The notes beneath the pieces were generated by a model that was not told the origin of the DNA, made no database searches, and worked only from the letters and a program-made list of their open reading frames with translations. The position numbers were made by a program, and so were the translations under genes. From Clostridia bacterium (GTDB lineage: Bacteria; Bacillota; Clostridia; Christensenellales; Borkfalkiaceae): 62,881 bases of DNA. Every line of letters starts with the position of its first letter. Position 1 is the stretch's first letter. Below, piece after piece: positions 17,137-26,454 of this stretch. Location of the stretch: contig CAAGNQ010000025.1 of NCBI GenBank assembly GCA_900771345.1, forward strand, positions 1 to 62,881, in the 5' to 3' direction.

Positions 17137-18606
17137 ATGGAAAAAACAAAATCACAAAAAGTCTTATCTTGGACGACAAAAGACATTGCCAAAACCGTGG
17201 CTGTTTATTTAATTAACGCAGTCGTTATAACGCTTTTGTTTTTCGGTGCTGTTGAAATTAATCTTTTGCAAGGAATAATCGTTGGTGGCATCAACACCGT
17301 GACGTACTTGCATTTTGCCGTTTTGTTAGGGTTAATTCTTGCGATTATGGCCTTTTATTTTGCATTTGAGGAAAGGGATTTTCTGCATAGCGCAAAAAAC
17401 TCGGAAATGATTTTCTTAATTATAGAAATATCTCTTATCGTTTGCTCTTTGCTCGGTACTTACGTAAATATTTATCTTAGACCTTTAGCCTTTGCCGCAA
17501 TACTAACCCTTTTTGTTTCTAATAGGCGCACTGCTCAGTTTATAAACGTAATCTTCTGTCTGCTTGTATTTATGTTCGACTCTTTTTCGGGCGAACATTT
17601 TGATTTTGATAATTATCCAGTTCTGATAATGGGCTTTTCTTCAGGTATTATAGGAATTTTCTGTTTGGACAAAGTTCACTCAAGGCTAAAACTTTTGGCA
17701 AGAAGTTTAATAATTGCTGTTCCTACGCTTATATGTATCACTATGAGCGTTGTTGAAAAAGAGCATATAGTTAACGTTAGCGAAGAGGTTATTTTTCCTT
17801 TGATATGTGGGGTGTTTTCTGGGCCTGTCGCCGCCATAATACTTATGATAACCCTGCCTATTTTCGAGGCGATATTTAGAAAGATTTCTTATTTTAAGTA
17901 TTCGGAACTTACCGACCACAAGGCAACACTTATTAAAAGAATGATAAAAACTGCGCCAGGAACGTTTAATCACGCAATAGTGGTTTCCAACATTGCCGAG
18001 GCGTGCGCTGCCGCTATCGGTGAAGATTCTCTTTTGGCGAGAACGTGCGCTTATTATCACGATATAGGAAAACTCAGAAGACCTGAGTTTTTCAAGGAAA
18101 ATCAGGCTGACGGGCATAACCCACACGACGATTTAACGCCTGAATTGTCGGTAAACATAATTAAATCGCACGCTCAAGACGGAAAAGCGTATGCAGAAAA
18201 GCATAGACTTCCTAAAGAGATTGCCGACGTCTGCGTTGAGCATCACGGCACGCTACCTATTTTGTATTTTTACGACAAGGCTAAAAAGTTTACCGACGGC
18301 GAGGTGGATATTATGCAGTTTTGCTATCCAGGGCCAAAGCCGACTAGTAAGATTTCTGCAATAATAATGATAGCCGACGGTTGCGAGGCGGCGGCAAGGT
18401 CTCTTCAAGACCGTTCAAGAGATAACGTTACGGCTGTCGTTAGAAAAATCGTAAACGAGAGAATGGCGCTCGGTCAGTTTGAGGATTGCGAAATAACACT
18501 TAAGGAATTAAACATTATAATACACACGGTTGTAAACAATTTGACGGGTATTTACCACAGCAGAATAGAATATCCAAAAGTTAATCTTGACGGAGTAGAG
18601 TTATAA
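17137..18606 (+). CDS. pgpH: PgpH-like 7TM-HD phosphohydrolase, lacking the extracellular domain
   Basis: 489 aa, against ~700 for PgpH/YqfF. The missing part is the large extracellular 7TM-HDED domain: here the chain goes from a first hydrophobic helix (~22-45) almost directly into the membrane core (to ~245). The cytoplasmic HD domain is intact (KTAPGTFNHAIVVSNIAEA, then YHDIGK with His308-Asp309, EHHG further on). The family breaks down cyclic di-AMP. Its position (yqfD before, ybeY after) matches Bacillus yqfF, although phoH is missing between yqfD and this gene. The activity is inferred. Confidence 0.9.
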   Translation: MEKTKSQKVLSWTTKDIAKTVAVYLINAVVITLLFFGAVEINLLQGIIVGGINTVTYLHFAVLLGLILAIMAFYFAFEERDFLHSAKNSEMIFLIIEISLIVCSLLGTYVNIYLRPLAFAAILTLFVSNRRTAQFINVIFCLLVFMFDSFSGEHFDFDNYPVLIMGFSSGIIGIFCLDKVHSRLKLLARSLIIAVPTLICITMSVVEKEHIVNVSEEVIFPLICGVFSGPVAAIILMITLPIFEAIFRKISYFKYSELTDHKATLIKRMIKTAPGTFNHAIVVSNIAEACAAAIGEDSLLARTCAYYHDIGKLRRPEFFKENQADGHNPHDDLTPELSVNIIKSHAQDGKAYAEKHRLPKEIADVCVEHHGTLPILYFYDKAKKFTDGEVDIMQFCYPGPKPTSKISAIIMIADGCEAAARSLQDRSRDNVTAVVRKIVNERMALGQFEDCEITLKELNIIIHTVVNNLTGIYHSRIEYPKVNLDGVEL

Positions 18607-18619
18607 CAAAAGGAATATT

Positions 18620-19090
18620 ATGGGAAAATTAGTAATTGAATGTTTAGATAGAAAGTTAAAGCTTAAAAAACTTGCAAAAGCCGTTTATACGACACTCGGA
18701 CAAGTGTCAAAATTTAAAGTCGAGGTAGTTTTTCAGGACGGTGAGGGAATGCAAATGCTTAACAGGAATACTCGTGGAGTGGATAGCGTTACCGACGTTT
18801 TGTCTTATCCGAGTTTTGATGGGATTAAAGGAGAAATTTTAACTCCTACTAAATGCGCGACGGCAATGGAAGGGAAATACATTTTTTTAGGCTCAATCGT
18901 GCTCTGTGAGGACAAAATTCGTGCTCAAGCCCTAGAATATGGGCATAGCGAAGAGAGAGAAAGGGAATATTTGATTATTCACGCCCTTATGCATCTTTTT
19001 GGTTACGACCACGTGACTGATAACGACAAAAAGGAAATGCGAGCAAAAGAAAAGGCAGTTATTAAACTGCTTCACGGAGAAGAGCAATGA
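18620..19090 (+). CDS. ybeY: Endoribonuclease/rRNA maturation factor YbeY
   Basis: 156 aa. The zinc site H-x3-H-x5-H is present as HALMHLFGYDH near residues 120-130, and RGVDSVTDVLSYP matches the conserved substrate region. It acts in 16S rRNA maturation and ribosome quality control. It lies directly after the PgpH gene, as in Bacillus (yqfG), and overlaps era by 4 nt (ATGA). dgkA and cdd, often found between ybeY and era, are absent. Confidence 0.95.
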   Translation: MGKLVIECLDRKLKLKKLAKAVYTTLGQVSKFKVEVVFQDGEGMQMLNRNTRGVDSVTDVLSYPSFDGIKGEILTPTKCATAMEGKYIFLGSIVLCEDKIRAQALEYGHSEEREREYLIIHALMHLFGYDHVTDNDKKEMRAKEKAVIKLLHGEEQ

Positions 19091-19968
19091 AAAGTGGAAT
19101 AGTTGCAGTTGTCGGACGGGCAAACGCAGGCAAAAGCACCCTCGTCAACGTGCTTGTCGGCGAAAAGGTGGCTATAGTTTCGCCAAAACCTCAAACGACT
19201 AGGGATAGAATACTTGGAATTTTAAATGGCGAGGATTATCAAATAGCATTGGTTGATACGCCAGGCATTTACAAGGCTGATAATCTTTTAAATTCAGTAA
19301 TGCAAAAGACCACTAGCGACTCTGTTAACGACGTAGACCTGGTTCTTTTCGTAATAGACGCACACGAGGGAATAAGTGAGGCAGATAAGAAAATCTTAAA
19401 GAAATACTCGGGTGGACAAGTGCCTGTAATTTTGGTGCTTACTAAAACCGATATTATGAGCGAGGCACTTCTAATTTCCGAACTTAAACAGTTAAGCACC
19501 GAAAATTTAGAGGTTGTTCCAGTATCTGCAAGAAAGGGTAAAAATATTAAGGAACTACTTAAGGTTATAATCAGCAAACTCCCCGAGGGAGAAAGGATTT
19601 TTAGTGAAAACATAATCTCTGACCGTTCGGAAAGGTTTATGATTGCAGAGATTATGCGCGAAAAAATTCTGCTTAAGTTCGATAAGGAAATTCCTCACGG
19701 GGTGGCTATTATCGTTAATGAATTTGCACTTTCTGAAAACAAAAAAATTTATAATATCAACCTAGATATCGTTTGTGAAAAGGCTAACCACAAAGCAATA
19801 TTAATCGGCAAAGGTGGCAAGGCAATTAAGGAAGTTTCCTCTTTTGCAAGGACGGAAATGGAAAAATTTCTTGGAAAAAAAGTTTTTTTAACAACTTATA
19901 TCAAAGTTAAAGAGGACTGGCGAAACAGCGCAGGGCTTATGAAAGAATACGGCTACGGCGAACAATAA
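19087..19968 (+). CDS. era: GTPase Era
   Basis: 293 aa. P-loop GRANAGKST (residues ~10-18), KPQTTRD switch I, DTPG, and TKTD as G4 (NKxD in many homologues). The C-terminal KH domain includes ILIGKGGKAIKEV. Era binds the 3' end of 16S rRNA and helps 30S assembly. It overlaps ybeY by 4 nt. A yqzL-like gene and recO follow, as in Bacillus. Confidence 0.97.
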   Translation: MKSGIVAVVGRANAGKSTLVNVLVGEKVAIVSPKPQTTRDRILGILNGEDYQIALVDTPGIYKADNLLNSVMQKTTSDSVNDVDLVLFVIDAHEGISEADKKILKKYSGGQVPVILVLTKTDIMSEALLISELKQLSTENLEVVPVSARKGKNIKELLKVIISKLPEGERIFSENIISDRSERFMIAEIMREKILLKFDKEIPHGVAIIVNEFALSENKKIYNINLDIVCEKANHKAILIGKGGKAIKEVSSFARTEMEKFLGKKVFLTTYIKVKEDWRNSAGLMKEYGYGEQ

Positions 19969-20029
19969 AAACAGAGTTTTTGTTGCATAAAAGTTCTTAA
20001 TAATTCACATACTCTTTTTAGGGGGGAGT

Positions 20030-20143
20030 ATGAGAAAAAGGGAAGAACAAAAAAAATCACCGGCAGATAATGCTTGGGATATGTTCGCCCAAACGGGCAA
20101 CATTTCCTATTACGTTTTATATAAAAAACTAACGGAAGAATAA
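20030..20143 (+). CDS. yqzL: YqzL-like small protein
   Basis: 37 aa. AWDMFAQTGNISYYVLYKKL closely follows the YqzL pattern (W-x-x-F-x-x-TG-x-x-x-x-Y-L-x-x-K), and it lies between era and recO, exactly where YqzL occurs in Bacillus. The role is unknown. The SD candidate is an unusual run of six G (GGGGGGAG, 20021-20028) only 1 nt before the ATG, which is very tight, so initiation may be weak or the start may differ. The recO ATG follows 2 nt after its stop. Confidence 0.8.
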   Translation: MRKREEQKKSPADNAWDMFAQTGNISYYVLYKKLTEE

Positions 20144-20145
20144 AA

Positions 20146-20859
20146 ATGGAAGAAAAATATAGTGGAATAGTTCTCGGTGGAGTTTCTTTTGGCGAGAACG
20201 ATAAAATACTTAACGTGTTCACCTTGGAAAAAGGTGTTATTTCTGCTAAAATAAAAGGAGTAAAAAAGGCAGGGGCAAAACTAAAGTTTGCATCCGAGCC
20301 TTTTTGTTTTGCCGAGTTTGTTTTTTCGGTTAAGGGGGATAAGCGCACGGTAATCGGCGCGAGCCTTTTCGACGGTTTTTATCCTATTCGTGAAGATATA
20401 AATAAGTATTTTGCAGGCTGTGCCATTTTAGAGTTCGTAAAAAGATTTTATCGTGAAAACATTCTGTCCACAAACTGTTTTATGGATACTATAAATACTC
20501 TAAAAGAACTTGCTTACGGAGAGGCTGACGTTAAAACGGTGGTTATAAAATACCTAGTTAACGCCCTTCGAGAGATAGGATACGCCCTGAATATAAGTTT
20601 AGAGTGTTCGTGTGGGAGAGAGATTAGTGGCAGAACCTTTTTTGATTATCGCACGGGCAGTTTTTCCTGTGAAAATTGTTGCGACGGGGCTAAAAGAGAG
20701 ATTAACTTCCAAACCCTCCAAACGCTTTTTTCCGTTTTGCAGAACAAGAGTGCAAGTGAGGAGAACAAGACCAAAGTTTTAAGGCTTTTGGATTATTATA
20801 TAGAAAATAGGGCAGAGGAAAAAATAAATTCTTTAAAAGAATTGATTAAAATTTTGTAG
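20146..20859 (+). CDS. recO: DNA repair protein RecO
   Basis: 237 aa. An N-terminal OB fold (SGIVLGGVSFGENDKILNVFT) is followed by a helical domain with a Cys cluster that could bind zinc (CSCGR and CENCC). RecO loads RecA onto SSB-coated DNA and anneals strands. It is the last gene of the yqfC-recO chain. SD GGAAG is within the end of yqzL. Confidence 0.92.
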   Translation: MEEKYSGIVLGGVSFGENDKILNVFTLEKGVISAKIKGVKKAGAKLKFASEPFCFAEFVFSVKGDKRTVIGASLFDGFYPIREDINKYFAGCAILEFVKRFYRENILSTNCFMDTINTLKELAYGEADVKTVVIKYLVNALREIGYALNISLECSCGREISGRTFFDYRTGSFSCENCCDGAKREINFQTLQTLFSVLQNKSASEENKTKVLRLLDYYIENRAEEKINSLKELIKIL

Positions 20860-20885
20860 AATGTGAAAAACCGACCTCATATCAG

Positions 20886-20914
20886 TTGAAAAAAAAATTA
20901 ATTTGTAGTAGAAT
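20886..20914 (+). promoter_or_regulatory. ppdK promoter
   Basis: TTGAAA (20886-20891), 17-bp spacer, TAGAAT (20909-20914). Start near 20921, giving a leader of about 60 nt. Confidence 0.65.
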
Positions 20915-20982
20915 GTATAAGTTGAAAAATATTTTGCGTTTGCAAAGTTAGATGATAGCAAACGTTTGGGAGGATAAAATTA

Positions 20983-23616
20983 ATGAAGAAGTATGTTTAC
21001 TTGTTTAGTGAAGGCGACGCTTCAATGCGCGAACTTCTCGGGGGAAAGGGTGCAAACCTTGCAGAAATGACTAAAATCGGTCTTCCTGTTCCACAGGGAT
21101 TTACTATTTCTACTGAGGCTTGCACAAAGTATTATGAAGATGGTAGACAGATAAATGATTCTATAATGAATGAAATTATGGAAAACATTGTTAAGATGGA
21201 AAAAATTACCGGCAAGAAGTTCGGTGACTTAGAAAATCCATTGCTCGTTTCTGTTCGTTCAGGTGCAAGAGCGTCAATGCCAGGTATGATGGATACAATT
21301 CTAAACCTCGGTCTTAACGAACAAGTTGTTGAAGTTATGGCTGAAAAATCAGGCAATGCTAGATGGGCATACGACTGCTACAGAAGATTTATTCAAATGT
21401 ATTCTGACGTTGTTATGGAAGTTGGCAAGAAGTACTTTGAGCAACTTATCGACGAGATGAAAGAGAAAAAGGGCGTTAAACTTGACGTTGAACTTACTGC
21501 TGAGGACTTAAAAGAACTTGCTAATCAGTTTAAGGCTGAATATAAAGAGAAAATCGGAAGCGATTTCCCTCAAGACCCAAAAGAACAACTTATCGGTGCT
21601 GTTAAGGCAGTTTTCCGTTCTTGGGATAACCCACGTGCTAACGTATATCGTCGTGATAACGATATTCCATATAGTTGGGGTACTGCAGTAAACGTTCAAG
21701 CAATGGCTTTCGGTAATATGGGCGACGATTGTGGTACGGGCGTTGCATTCACTCGTGACCCTGCAACCGGCGAAAAGAAACTTATGGGTGAATTCCTAAC
21801 AAACGCACAAGGTGAAGACGTTGTTGCCGGCGTTAGAACTCCAATGCCTATTGCTCAAATGGCTGAAAAATTCCCAGAAGCTTTCAAACAATTTGAAGAA
21901 GTTTGCAAAATTTTGGAAGACCACTATAGAGATATGCAGGATATGGAATTTACCGTTGAACACGGCAAACTCTATATGCTTCAAACAAGAAACGGCAAGC
22001 GTACTGCTGCCGCTGCTCTTAAAATCGCTTGTGACCTCGTTGACGAGGGTATGATTGATACAAAGCAGGCAGTTTTAATGATTGACCCAAGAAACCTTGA
22101 CACACTTTTACACCCACAATTTGACGTAAAGGCGTTAAAGAGCGCAAAACCTGCTGCTAGAGCGTTAGGTGCTTCTCCTGGTGCTGCTTGTGGTAAAGTA
22201 GTATTCTCTGCTGAAGATGCTAAAGAGTGGAAGTCAAGAGGCGAAAAGGTTATTCTCGTTCGTTTGGAAACTTCTCCTGAAGATATTGAAGGTATGAAAG
22301 CATCACAAGGTATTTTGACTGCTCGTGGTGGTATGACCTCTCACGCAGCCGTTGTTGCTCGTGGTATGGGTACTTGCTGTGTATCAGGCTGTTCTGCTAT
22401 CACAGAGTTTAATGAAGAGAAAAAGACTTTCGTTCTCGCTGGCAGAACTTATAAAGAAGGTGACGTAATCTCTATCGACGGTTCAACTGGTAATATTTAC
22501 GACGGTGCAATTCCTACGGTAGACGCAACTATTTCAGGTGATTTCGGCAGAATTATGGCTTGGGCAGATTCATTTAGAAAACTCGGCGTTCGTACTAATG
22601 CCGACACGCCTAAGGACGCTGCTAAAGCAAGAGAATTAGGCGCTGAAGGTATCGGTCTTTGCCGTACAGAGCATATGTTCTTCGGCCCAGGCAGAATTGA
22701 TATTTTCCGTGAAATGATTTGTTCTGAAACCAAAGAAGAAAGAGAAGAAGCACTTGAAAAGATTCTTCCAATGCAACAGGCTGACTTTGAAAAACTTTAC
22801 GAGGCGCTAGAGGGCAATCCTGTTACAATTCGTTTCCTTGACCCACCACTACACGAGTTCGTACCAACGCTTGGAGCAGATATTGACGCTCTTGCTGCTA
22901 AAAAAGGAAAGACTTCTGCTCAAATTAGGCAACTATGCAGTGCATTGCACGAATTTAACCCAATGATGGGTCACCGTGGTTGTCGTTTGACGGTAACTTA
23001 TCCAGAAATTGCAGTAATGCAGACAAAGGCAATCATTCGTGCTGCTGTGAACGTTCAAAAGCGTCATCCAGACTGGAAGGTAGTTCCTGAAATTATGATT
23101 CCACTAGTTGGCGAACAAAAAGAACTTAAGTTCGTTAAGGACGTTGTTGTTGCAACTGCTGAACAAGAAATTGCAGCTTCAAAAGCAAACATTTACTACG
23201 AAGTTGGTACAATGATTGAAATCCCAAGAGCTTGCTTAACTGCTGACGATATTGCTAAAGACGCTGAATTCTTCTGTTTTGGTACTAACGACTTGACGCA
23301 GATGACCTACGGTTTCTCTCGTGACGATGCTGGTAAATTCTTGAATGCTTATTATGATGCAAAGATTTTTGAGAACGACCCATTCGCTAAAATCGACCAA
23401 ACTGGCGTAGGCAAACTTATGGATATGGCAGTATGCCTAGGAAGAAAGGTTAGACCAGAATTGCATTGTGGAATTTGTGGTGAACATGGTGGTGACCCAT
23501 CATCAATAGAGTTCTGTCATAAAATAGGCTTGTCTTACGTATCTTGCTCACCATTTAGAGTACCTATTGCAAGACTTGCCGCTGCACAAGCTCAACTTAA
23601 AAATCCTAGAAACTAG
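20983..23616 (+). CDS. ppdK: Pyruvate, phosphate dikinase
   Basis: 877 aa, full length. It interconverts pyruvate + ATP + Pi with PEP + AMP + PPi, often used glycolytically in clostridia. An N-terminal ATP-grasp domain (GGKGANLAEM at the start) is followed by the phosphohistidine domain with GGMTSHAAVVARGMG, whose His carries phosphate. The C-terminal PEP barrel ends with ELHCGICGEHGGDP, where the Cys is catalytic. SD GGGAGG precedes the ATG. Codon use (many GGT, GCT, CGT) suggests high expression. It stands alone, with its own promoter and terminator. Confidence 0.98.
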   Translation: MKKYVYLFSEGDASMRELLGGKGANLAEMTKIGLPVPQGFTISTEACTKYYEDGRQINDSIMNEIMENIVKMEKITGKKFGDLENPLLVSVRSGARASMPGMMDTILNLGLNEQVVEVMAEKSGNARWAYDCYRRFIQMYSDVVMEVGKKYFEQLIDEMKEKKGVKLDVELTAEDLKELANQFKAEYKEKIGSDFPQDPKEQLIGAVKAVFRSWDNPRANVYRRDNDIPYSWGTAVNVQAMAFGNMGDDCGTGVAFTRDPATGEKKLMGEFLTNAQGEDVVAGVRTPMPIAQMAEKFPEAFKQFEEVCKILEDHYRDMQDMEFTVEHGKLYMLQTRNGKRTAAAALKIACDLVDEGMIDTKQAVLMIDPRNLDTLLHPQFDVKALKSAKPAARALGASPGAACGKVVFSAEDAKEWKSRGEKVILVRLETSPEDIEGMKASQGILTARGGMTSHAAVVARGMGTCCVSGCSAITEFNEEKKTFVLAGRTYKEGDVISIDGSTGNIYDGAIPTVDATISGDFGRIMAWADSFRKLGVRTNADTPKDAAKARELGAEGIGLCRTEHMFFGPGRIDIFREMICSETKEEREEALEKILPMQQADFEKLYEALEGNPVTIRFLDPPLHEFVPTLGADIDALAAKKGKTSAQIRQLCSALHEFNPMMGHRGCRLTVTYPEIAVMQTKAIIRAAVNVQKRHPDWKVVPEIMIPLVGEQKELKFVKDVVVATAEQEIAASKANIYYEVGTMIEIPRACLTADDIAKDAEFFCFGTNDLTQMTYGFSRDDAGKFLNAYYDAKIFENDPFAKIDQTGVGKLMDMAVCLGRKVRPELHCGICGEHGGDPSSIEFCHKIGLSYVSCSPFRVPIARLAAAQAQLKNPRN

Positions 23617-23631
23617 TATTTGAATAAAACA

Positions 23632-23668
23632 AAACGCTGTTAAGAACGTCTTGACAGCGTTTTTTGTT
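23632..23668 (+). terminator. ppdK terminator
   Basis: AAACGCTGTTAAGA/TCTTGACAGCGTT stem (one G-U) followed by TTTTTTG. Confidence 0.9.
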
Positions 23669-23810
23669 TAAAAACCTAGCAAATATAAAAAGAAAGAAAA
23701 CAAACGAAAATACTTTTTTTTCTGACAGAGGTGTGATATAATTAATAGACAAGTAAGACATAAAAACAAAGTCTTGCAAGTTTATTGCAGAAAAAACATA
23801 TTATATAAGT

Positions 23811-24827
23811 ATGTTAAACACTGCTTATATAAATTTAAATACCCTTAGACAAAATGCAATTAATATAAAAGAGCGACTTTTAGAAAATCAAAAGTTTTGC
23901 GCAGTAGTAAAGGCTGATGCTTATGGACACGGGAGCGTGCCTGTGGCAAGTGCTTTATATAATATTGCAGACTGTTTTGCCGTGGCTTTGCCAGAGGAGG
24001 CGATTGAACTCCGTCTGGGAGGGATAGACAAAGAGATTTTACTTCTAGTTCCCTTGCAAAAGGAAGATATAGAAATTTCTGTTTTTTACGGCTTTACCAT
24101 TTCCGTTCAGAGCGTGGAAGAGATTTCTCTTATAAACAAAGAGTGCGAACGGCAGAAAAAAAGGTGCAATATTCATTTAATTTTTAATAGTGGGATGAAT
24201 AGGTTTGGCGTAGACTCCTTATTTGAACTCAAAAATCTTTTAGACTATGCGAAGGATTGCCACTGGATAAAGGTTGGTGGGATGTTTTCTCATTTTGCAA
24301 ACCCGTCTAATAAAAAATCCTTAAAAAAGGCAGAAAAAAAATTTCTTCTTGCATACGCTCTTGTCAAAGAGCATAATAGTCAAACAATATGTCACGTGTC
24401 GGCAAGTGGTGGATTTTTAATGGGCGCGAAAAGTGATATGGTGAGAATTGGAATTTTGCTTTATGGGTATAAACCTTTTAAGACTAACCAAATTGACGTT
24501 AAACCTATTATGAAAATATACTCGCCCGTTATTTGCAAACGAACGCTTAAAAGGGGCGAAAGTGCCCTTTATGGAGATAAAAAGTCAAAGAAAAATGTTG
24601 AAATTAGCCTAGTTAGAGTGGGCTATGCCGACGGATTTTTCAGAAAGAGTGGTGGTGGCAGATTTTCAAATAGGTGCATGGATATAACGGCGTATAAAAA
24701 CCGAGAGTATTTGAGGTTGCTACCCGTTTTTGAAGACGCCGATATGCTGGCAAAAGAAAATCGCACGATAAATTACGAGGTTTTGACGCAGGTCGCAAAA
24801 CGAACAGAAAAAATATACTTAAGTTAA
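23811..24827 (+). CDS. alr: Alanine racemase
   Basis: 338 aa, somewhat shorter than the usual ~370. The PLP lysine is in VVKADAYGHG near residue 35, and the second catalytic Tyr is in RVGYADGF. The substrate-binding CMD segment is present but its surroundings (NRCMDITAYKN) are divergent, and the C-terminal beta domain is trimmed. It makes D-Ala for cell wall, linking to ddl in this window. No SD precedes the ATG. An extended -10 (TGATATAAT, to 23742) and a TATTAT at 23799-23804 lie upstream; the latter would give a leaderless start. Followed by a membrane protein gene 9 nt later. Confidence 0.9.
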   Translation: MLNTAYINLNTLRQNAINIKERLLENQKFCAVVKADAYGHGSVPVASALYNIADCFAVALPEEAIELRLGGIDKEILLLVPLQKEDIEISVFYGFTISVQSVEEISLINKECERQKKRCNIHLIFNSGMNRFGVDSLFELKNLLDYAKDCHWIKVGGMFSHFANPSNKKSLKKAEKKFLLAYALVKEHNSQTICHVSASGGFLMGAKSDMVRIGILLYGYKPFKTNQIDVKPIMKIYSPVICKRTLKRGESALYGDKKSKKNVEISLVRVGYADGFFRKSGGGRFSNRCMDITAYKNREYLRLLPVFEDADMLAKENRTINYEVLTQVAKRTEKIYLS

Positions 24828-24836
24828 GGTGAATTT

Positions 24837-25427
24837 ATGAAAACTTTCGTTTACTATTTAAAACAAACGTTTATTCCGATTATTTATACGCTATTTTCGG
24901 CAGTTATGGCACTGGGAATAGTGTCAACTAACTGGACAGGCTGGTTAAAAGTCGCACTGTTAGTGCTTAATCTTATTCTGCACGTTTATATTATTTTTAC
25001 CTTTAATTACAAAGAAGGTCAAGACGCACTAAAGGTGAGGACGGTAAACGATTTAGAAAGGGTTAATATTATTAAAACGGGCGAGGATAGAAAACTTGAT
25101 ACTCAAAGAGAATATAAGGCGCACAAGGGAATAATTATAGGGTTATACATTTGCATTCCTCTCTTTGTTCTAATGGTAATTCACGCAATTATCCTGTTAT
25201 CATCAAGTGCTAGCGCATCGCTGGCAGGTGGAACAGCAGCGTTTTTATATCATATGGTGTACGGTCTTTTCTACGTTTTAGATGAAACGGCGTCTTGTTT
25301 TTATTGTTTGCTGTATGCACCGTTAGTTATTGCCGTTACCGGCTTATCTTACTATTTAGGGGCAAGAAAAATTGAAAATCAGCAAAATAGTATTAGAGAA
25401 ACGCACCGTCAAATTTATGGAGATTAA
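24837..25427 (+). CDS. Hypothetical four-helix membrane protein
   Basis: 196 aa, not recognised. Four hydrophobic helices lie near residues 12-30, 36-58, 98-122 and 155-178, with a charged cytoplasmic loop (NDLERVNIIKTGEDRKLDTQREYKA split over residues ~72-96). SD AAGGTGA precedes the ATG. It sits between alr and rsmD in a tight same-strand group. Confidence 0.78.
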   Translation: MKTFVYYLKQTFIPIIYTLFSAVMALGIVSTNWTGWLKVALLVLNLILHVYIIFTFNYKEGQDALKVRTVNDLERVNIIKTGEDRKLDTQREYKAHKGIIIGLYICIPLFVLMVIHAIILLSSSASASLAGGTAAFLYHMVYGLFYVLDETASCFYCLLYAPLVIAVTGLSYYLGARKIENQQNSIRETHRQIYGD

Positions 25428-25429
25428 TT

Positions 25430-25969
25430 TTGAGAATAGTTGGTGGAGAGTTTAAGGGAAGAAAACTTGTGGAATTTGCTGGGGATGACATTCGCCCCAC
25501 GGCAGACAAGGTTAGAGAAAGCCTTTATAATATCTTGCAGTTTAAAATTAGAGGTTGTAGATTTTTAGATTTGTTTTCAGGAACGGGAGCAATGGGTATT
25601 GAGGCTCTTTCTCGTGGCGCAAAAGAGGTCACTTTTAACGACTCGTCTAAAAAAAGTCTGTCCGTATTAAAATGCAACCTTGAAAAACTTAAAATTAAAG
25701 AGGGTTTTTCCATTAGCAATATGGATGCTGAAAGGTTTCTTAAAGTTAGTGGCGAAGTTTACGACGTTATATATATAGACCCACCGTATAATAGTGGGCT
25801 TGGAATTTTGGCGCTCAACAGCGTTTATAATTCGCTTGCTGACGACGGAATAGTTGTTTACGAAGAAGAAAAGGAGTTTACCGGTAAAATTTCAGGGCTA
25901 GAGGTCGTTGATAGAAGAAAATACGGCAGAGTACACTTAACTTTTTTCAAAAAGGAGGGAAATTTATGA
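25430..25969 (+). CDS. rsmD: 16S rRNA (guanine(966)-N(2))-methyltransferase RsmD
   Basis: 179 aa. It starts at TTG (25430) with SD GGAGA 6-7 nt upstream, only 2 nt after the previous stop. The N terminus MRIVGGEFKGRKL and the PTADKVRESLYNIL segment are typical. SAM motif LDLFSGTGAMGIEALSRGA and catalytic DPPY (IDPPYNSG) are present. It overlaps coaD by 4 nt (ATGA), the same gene pair as ylbH-ylbI in Bacillus. Confidence 0.95.
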   Translation: MRIVGGEFKGRKLVEFAGDDIRPTADKVRESLYNILQFKIRGCRFLDLFSGTGAMGIEALSRGAKEVTFNDSSKKSLSVLKCNLEKLKIKEGFSISNMDAERFLKVSGEVYDVIYIDPPYNSGLGILALNSVYNSLADDGIVVYEEEKEFTGKISGLEVVDRRKYGRVHLTFFKKEGNL

Positions 25970-26454
25970 AAACTTGCGTGTTTGCAGGGACTTTTGACCC
26001 ATTAAGCAAAGGTCACGAGTTTGTTATTAATAAATGCCTAGAGTTATTTGACAAGGTCGTTATTGCCATCGGCAAAAACGTTGACAAAACGCCTATGTTT
26101 TCATTAGAGGATAGAAAAAAAATTATAGAGAGTGCCTTTGATAACGAGAAGATAGAGGTTGTTTCGTTTGACGGAATGTTAACTGATTTTATGATTAAAA
26201 GAGGGATAAAATATAACGTCCGTGGAGTGCGTTCGCTTGACGATTATAAATATGAGAGCAATATGGCGCATTATAACGAAGATATGTTCAAAGATATAGT
26301 CAATATATTTATTCCTACCCCTATTAATCTTTCTTACGTAAGTTCGACGGCAATTAGAAACATAATAGAACTAGGCTCGGACTACTCAAAATACCTGCCA
26401 GATAGAGCAGTAAAAATAGTTGACGAAATAATTACAAAAAACGGCAAAAAATAA
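25966..26454 (+). CDS. coaD: Phosphopantetheine adenylyltransferase
   Basis: 162 aa. It transfers AMP from ATP to 4'-phosphopantetheine, the penultimate step to coenzyme A. Nucleotidyltransferase marks: GTFDPLSKGH (TxGH-type) at residues ~8-17 and SSTAIRN near residue 127. It overlaps rsmD by 4 nt, and its last 23 nt overlap the converging ylbJ gene. Confidence 0.96.
   Translation: MKTCVFAGTFDPLSKGHEFVINKCLELFDKVVIAIGKNVDKTPMFSLEDRKKIIESAFDNEKIEVVSFDGMLTDFMIKRGIKYNVRGVRSLDDYKYESNMAHYNEDMFKDIVNIFIPTPINLSYVSSTAIRNIIELGSDYSKYLPDRAVKIVDEIITKNGKK

Noticed and set aside
17707..18126. 139-codon reverse ORF over the PgpH gene
   Set aside because: Composition atypical and antisense to the conserved HD domain.
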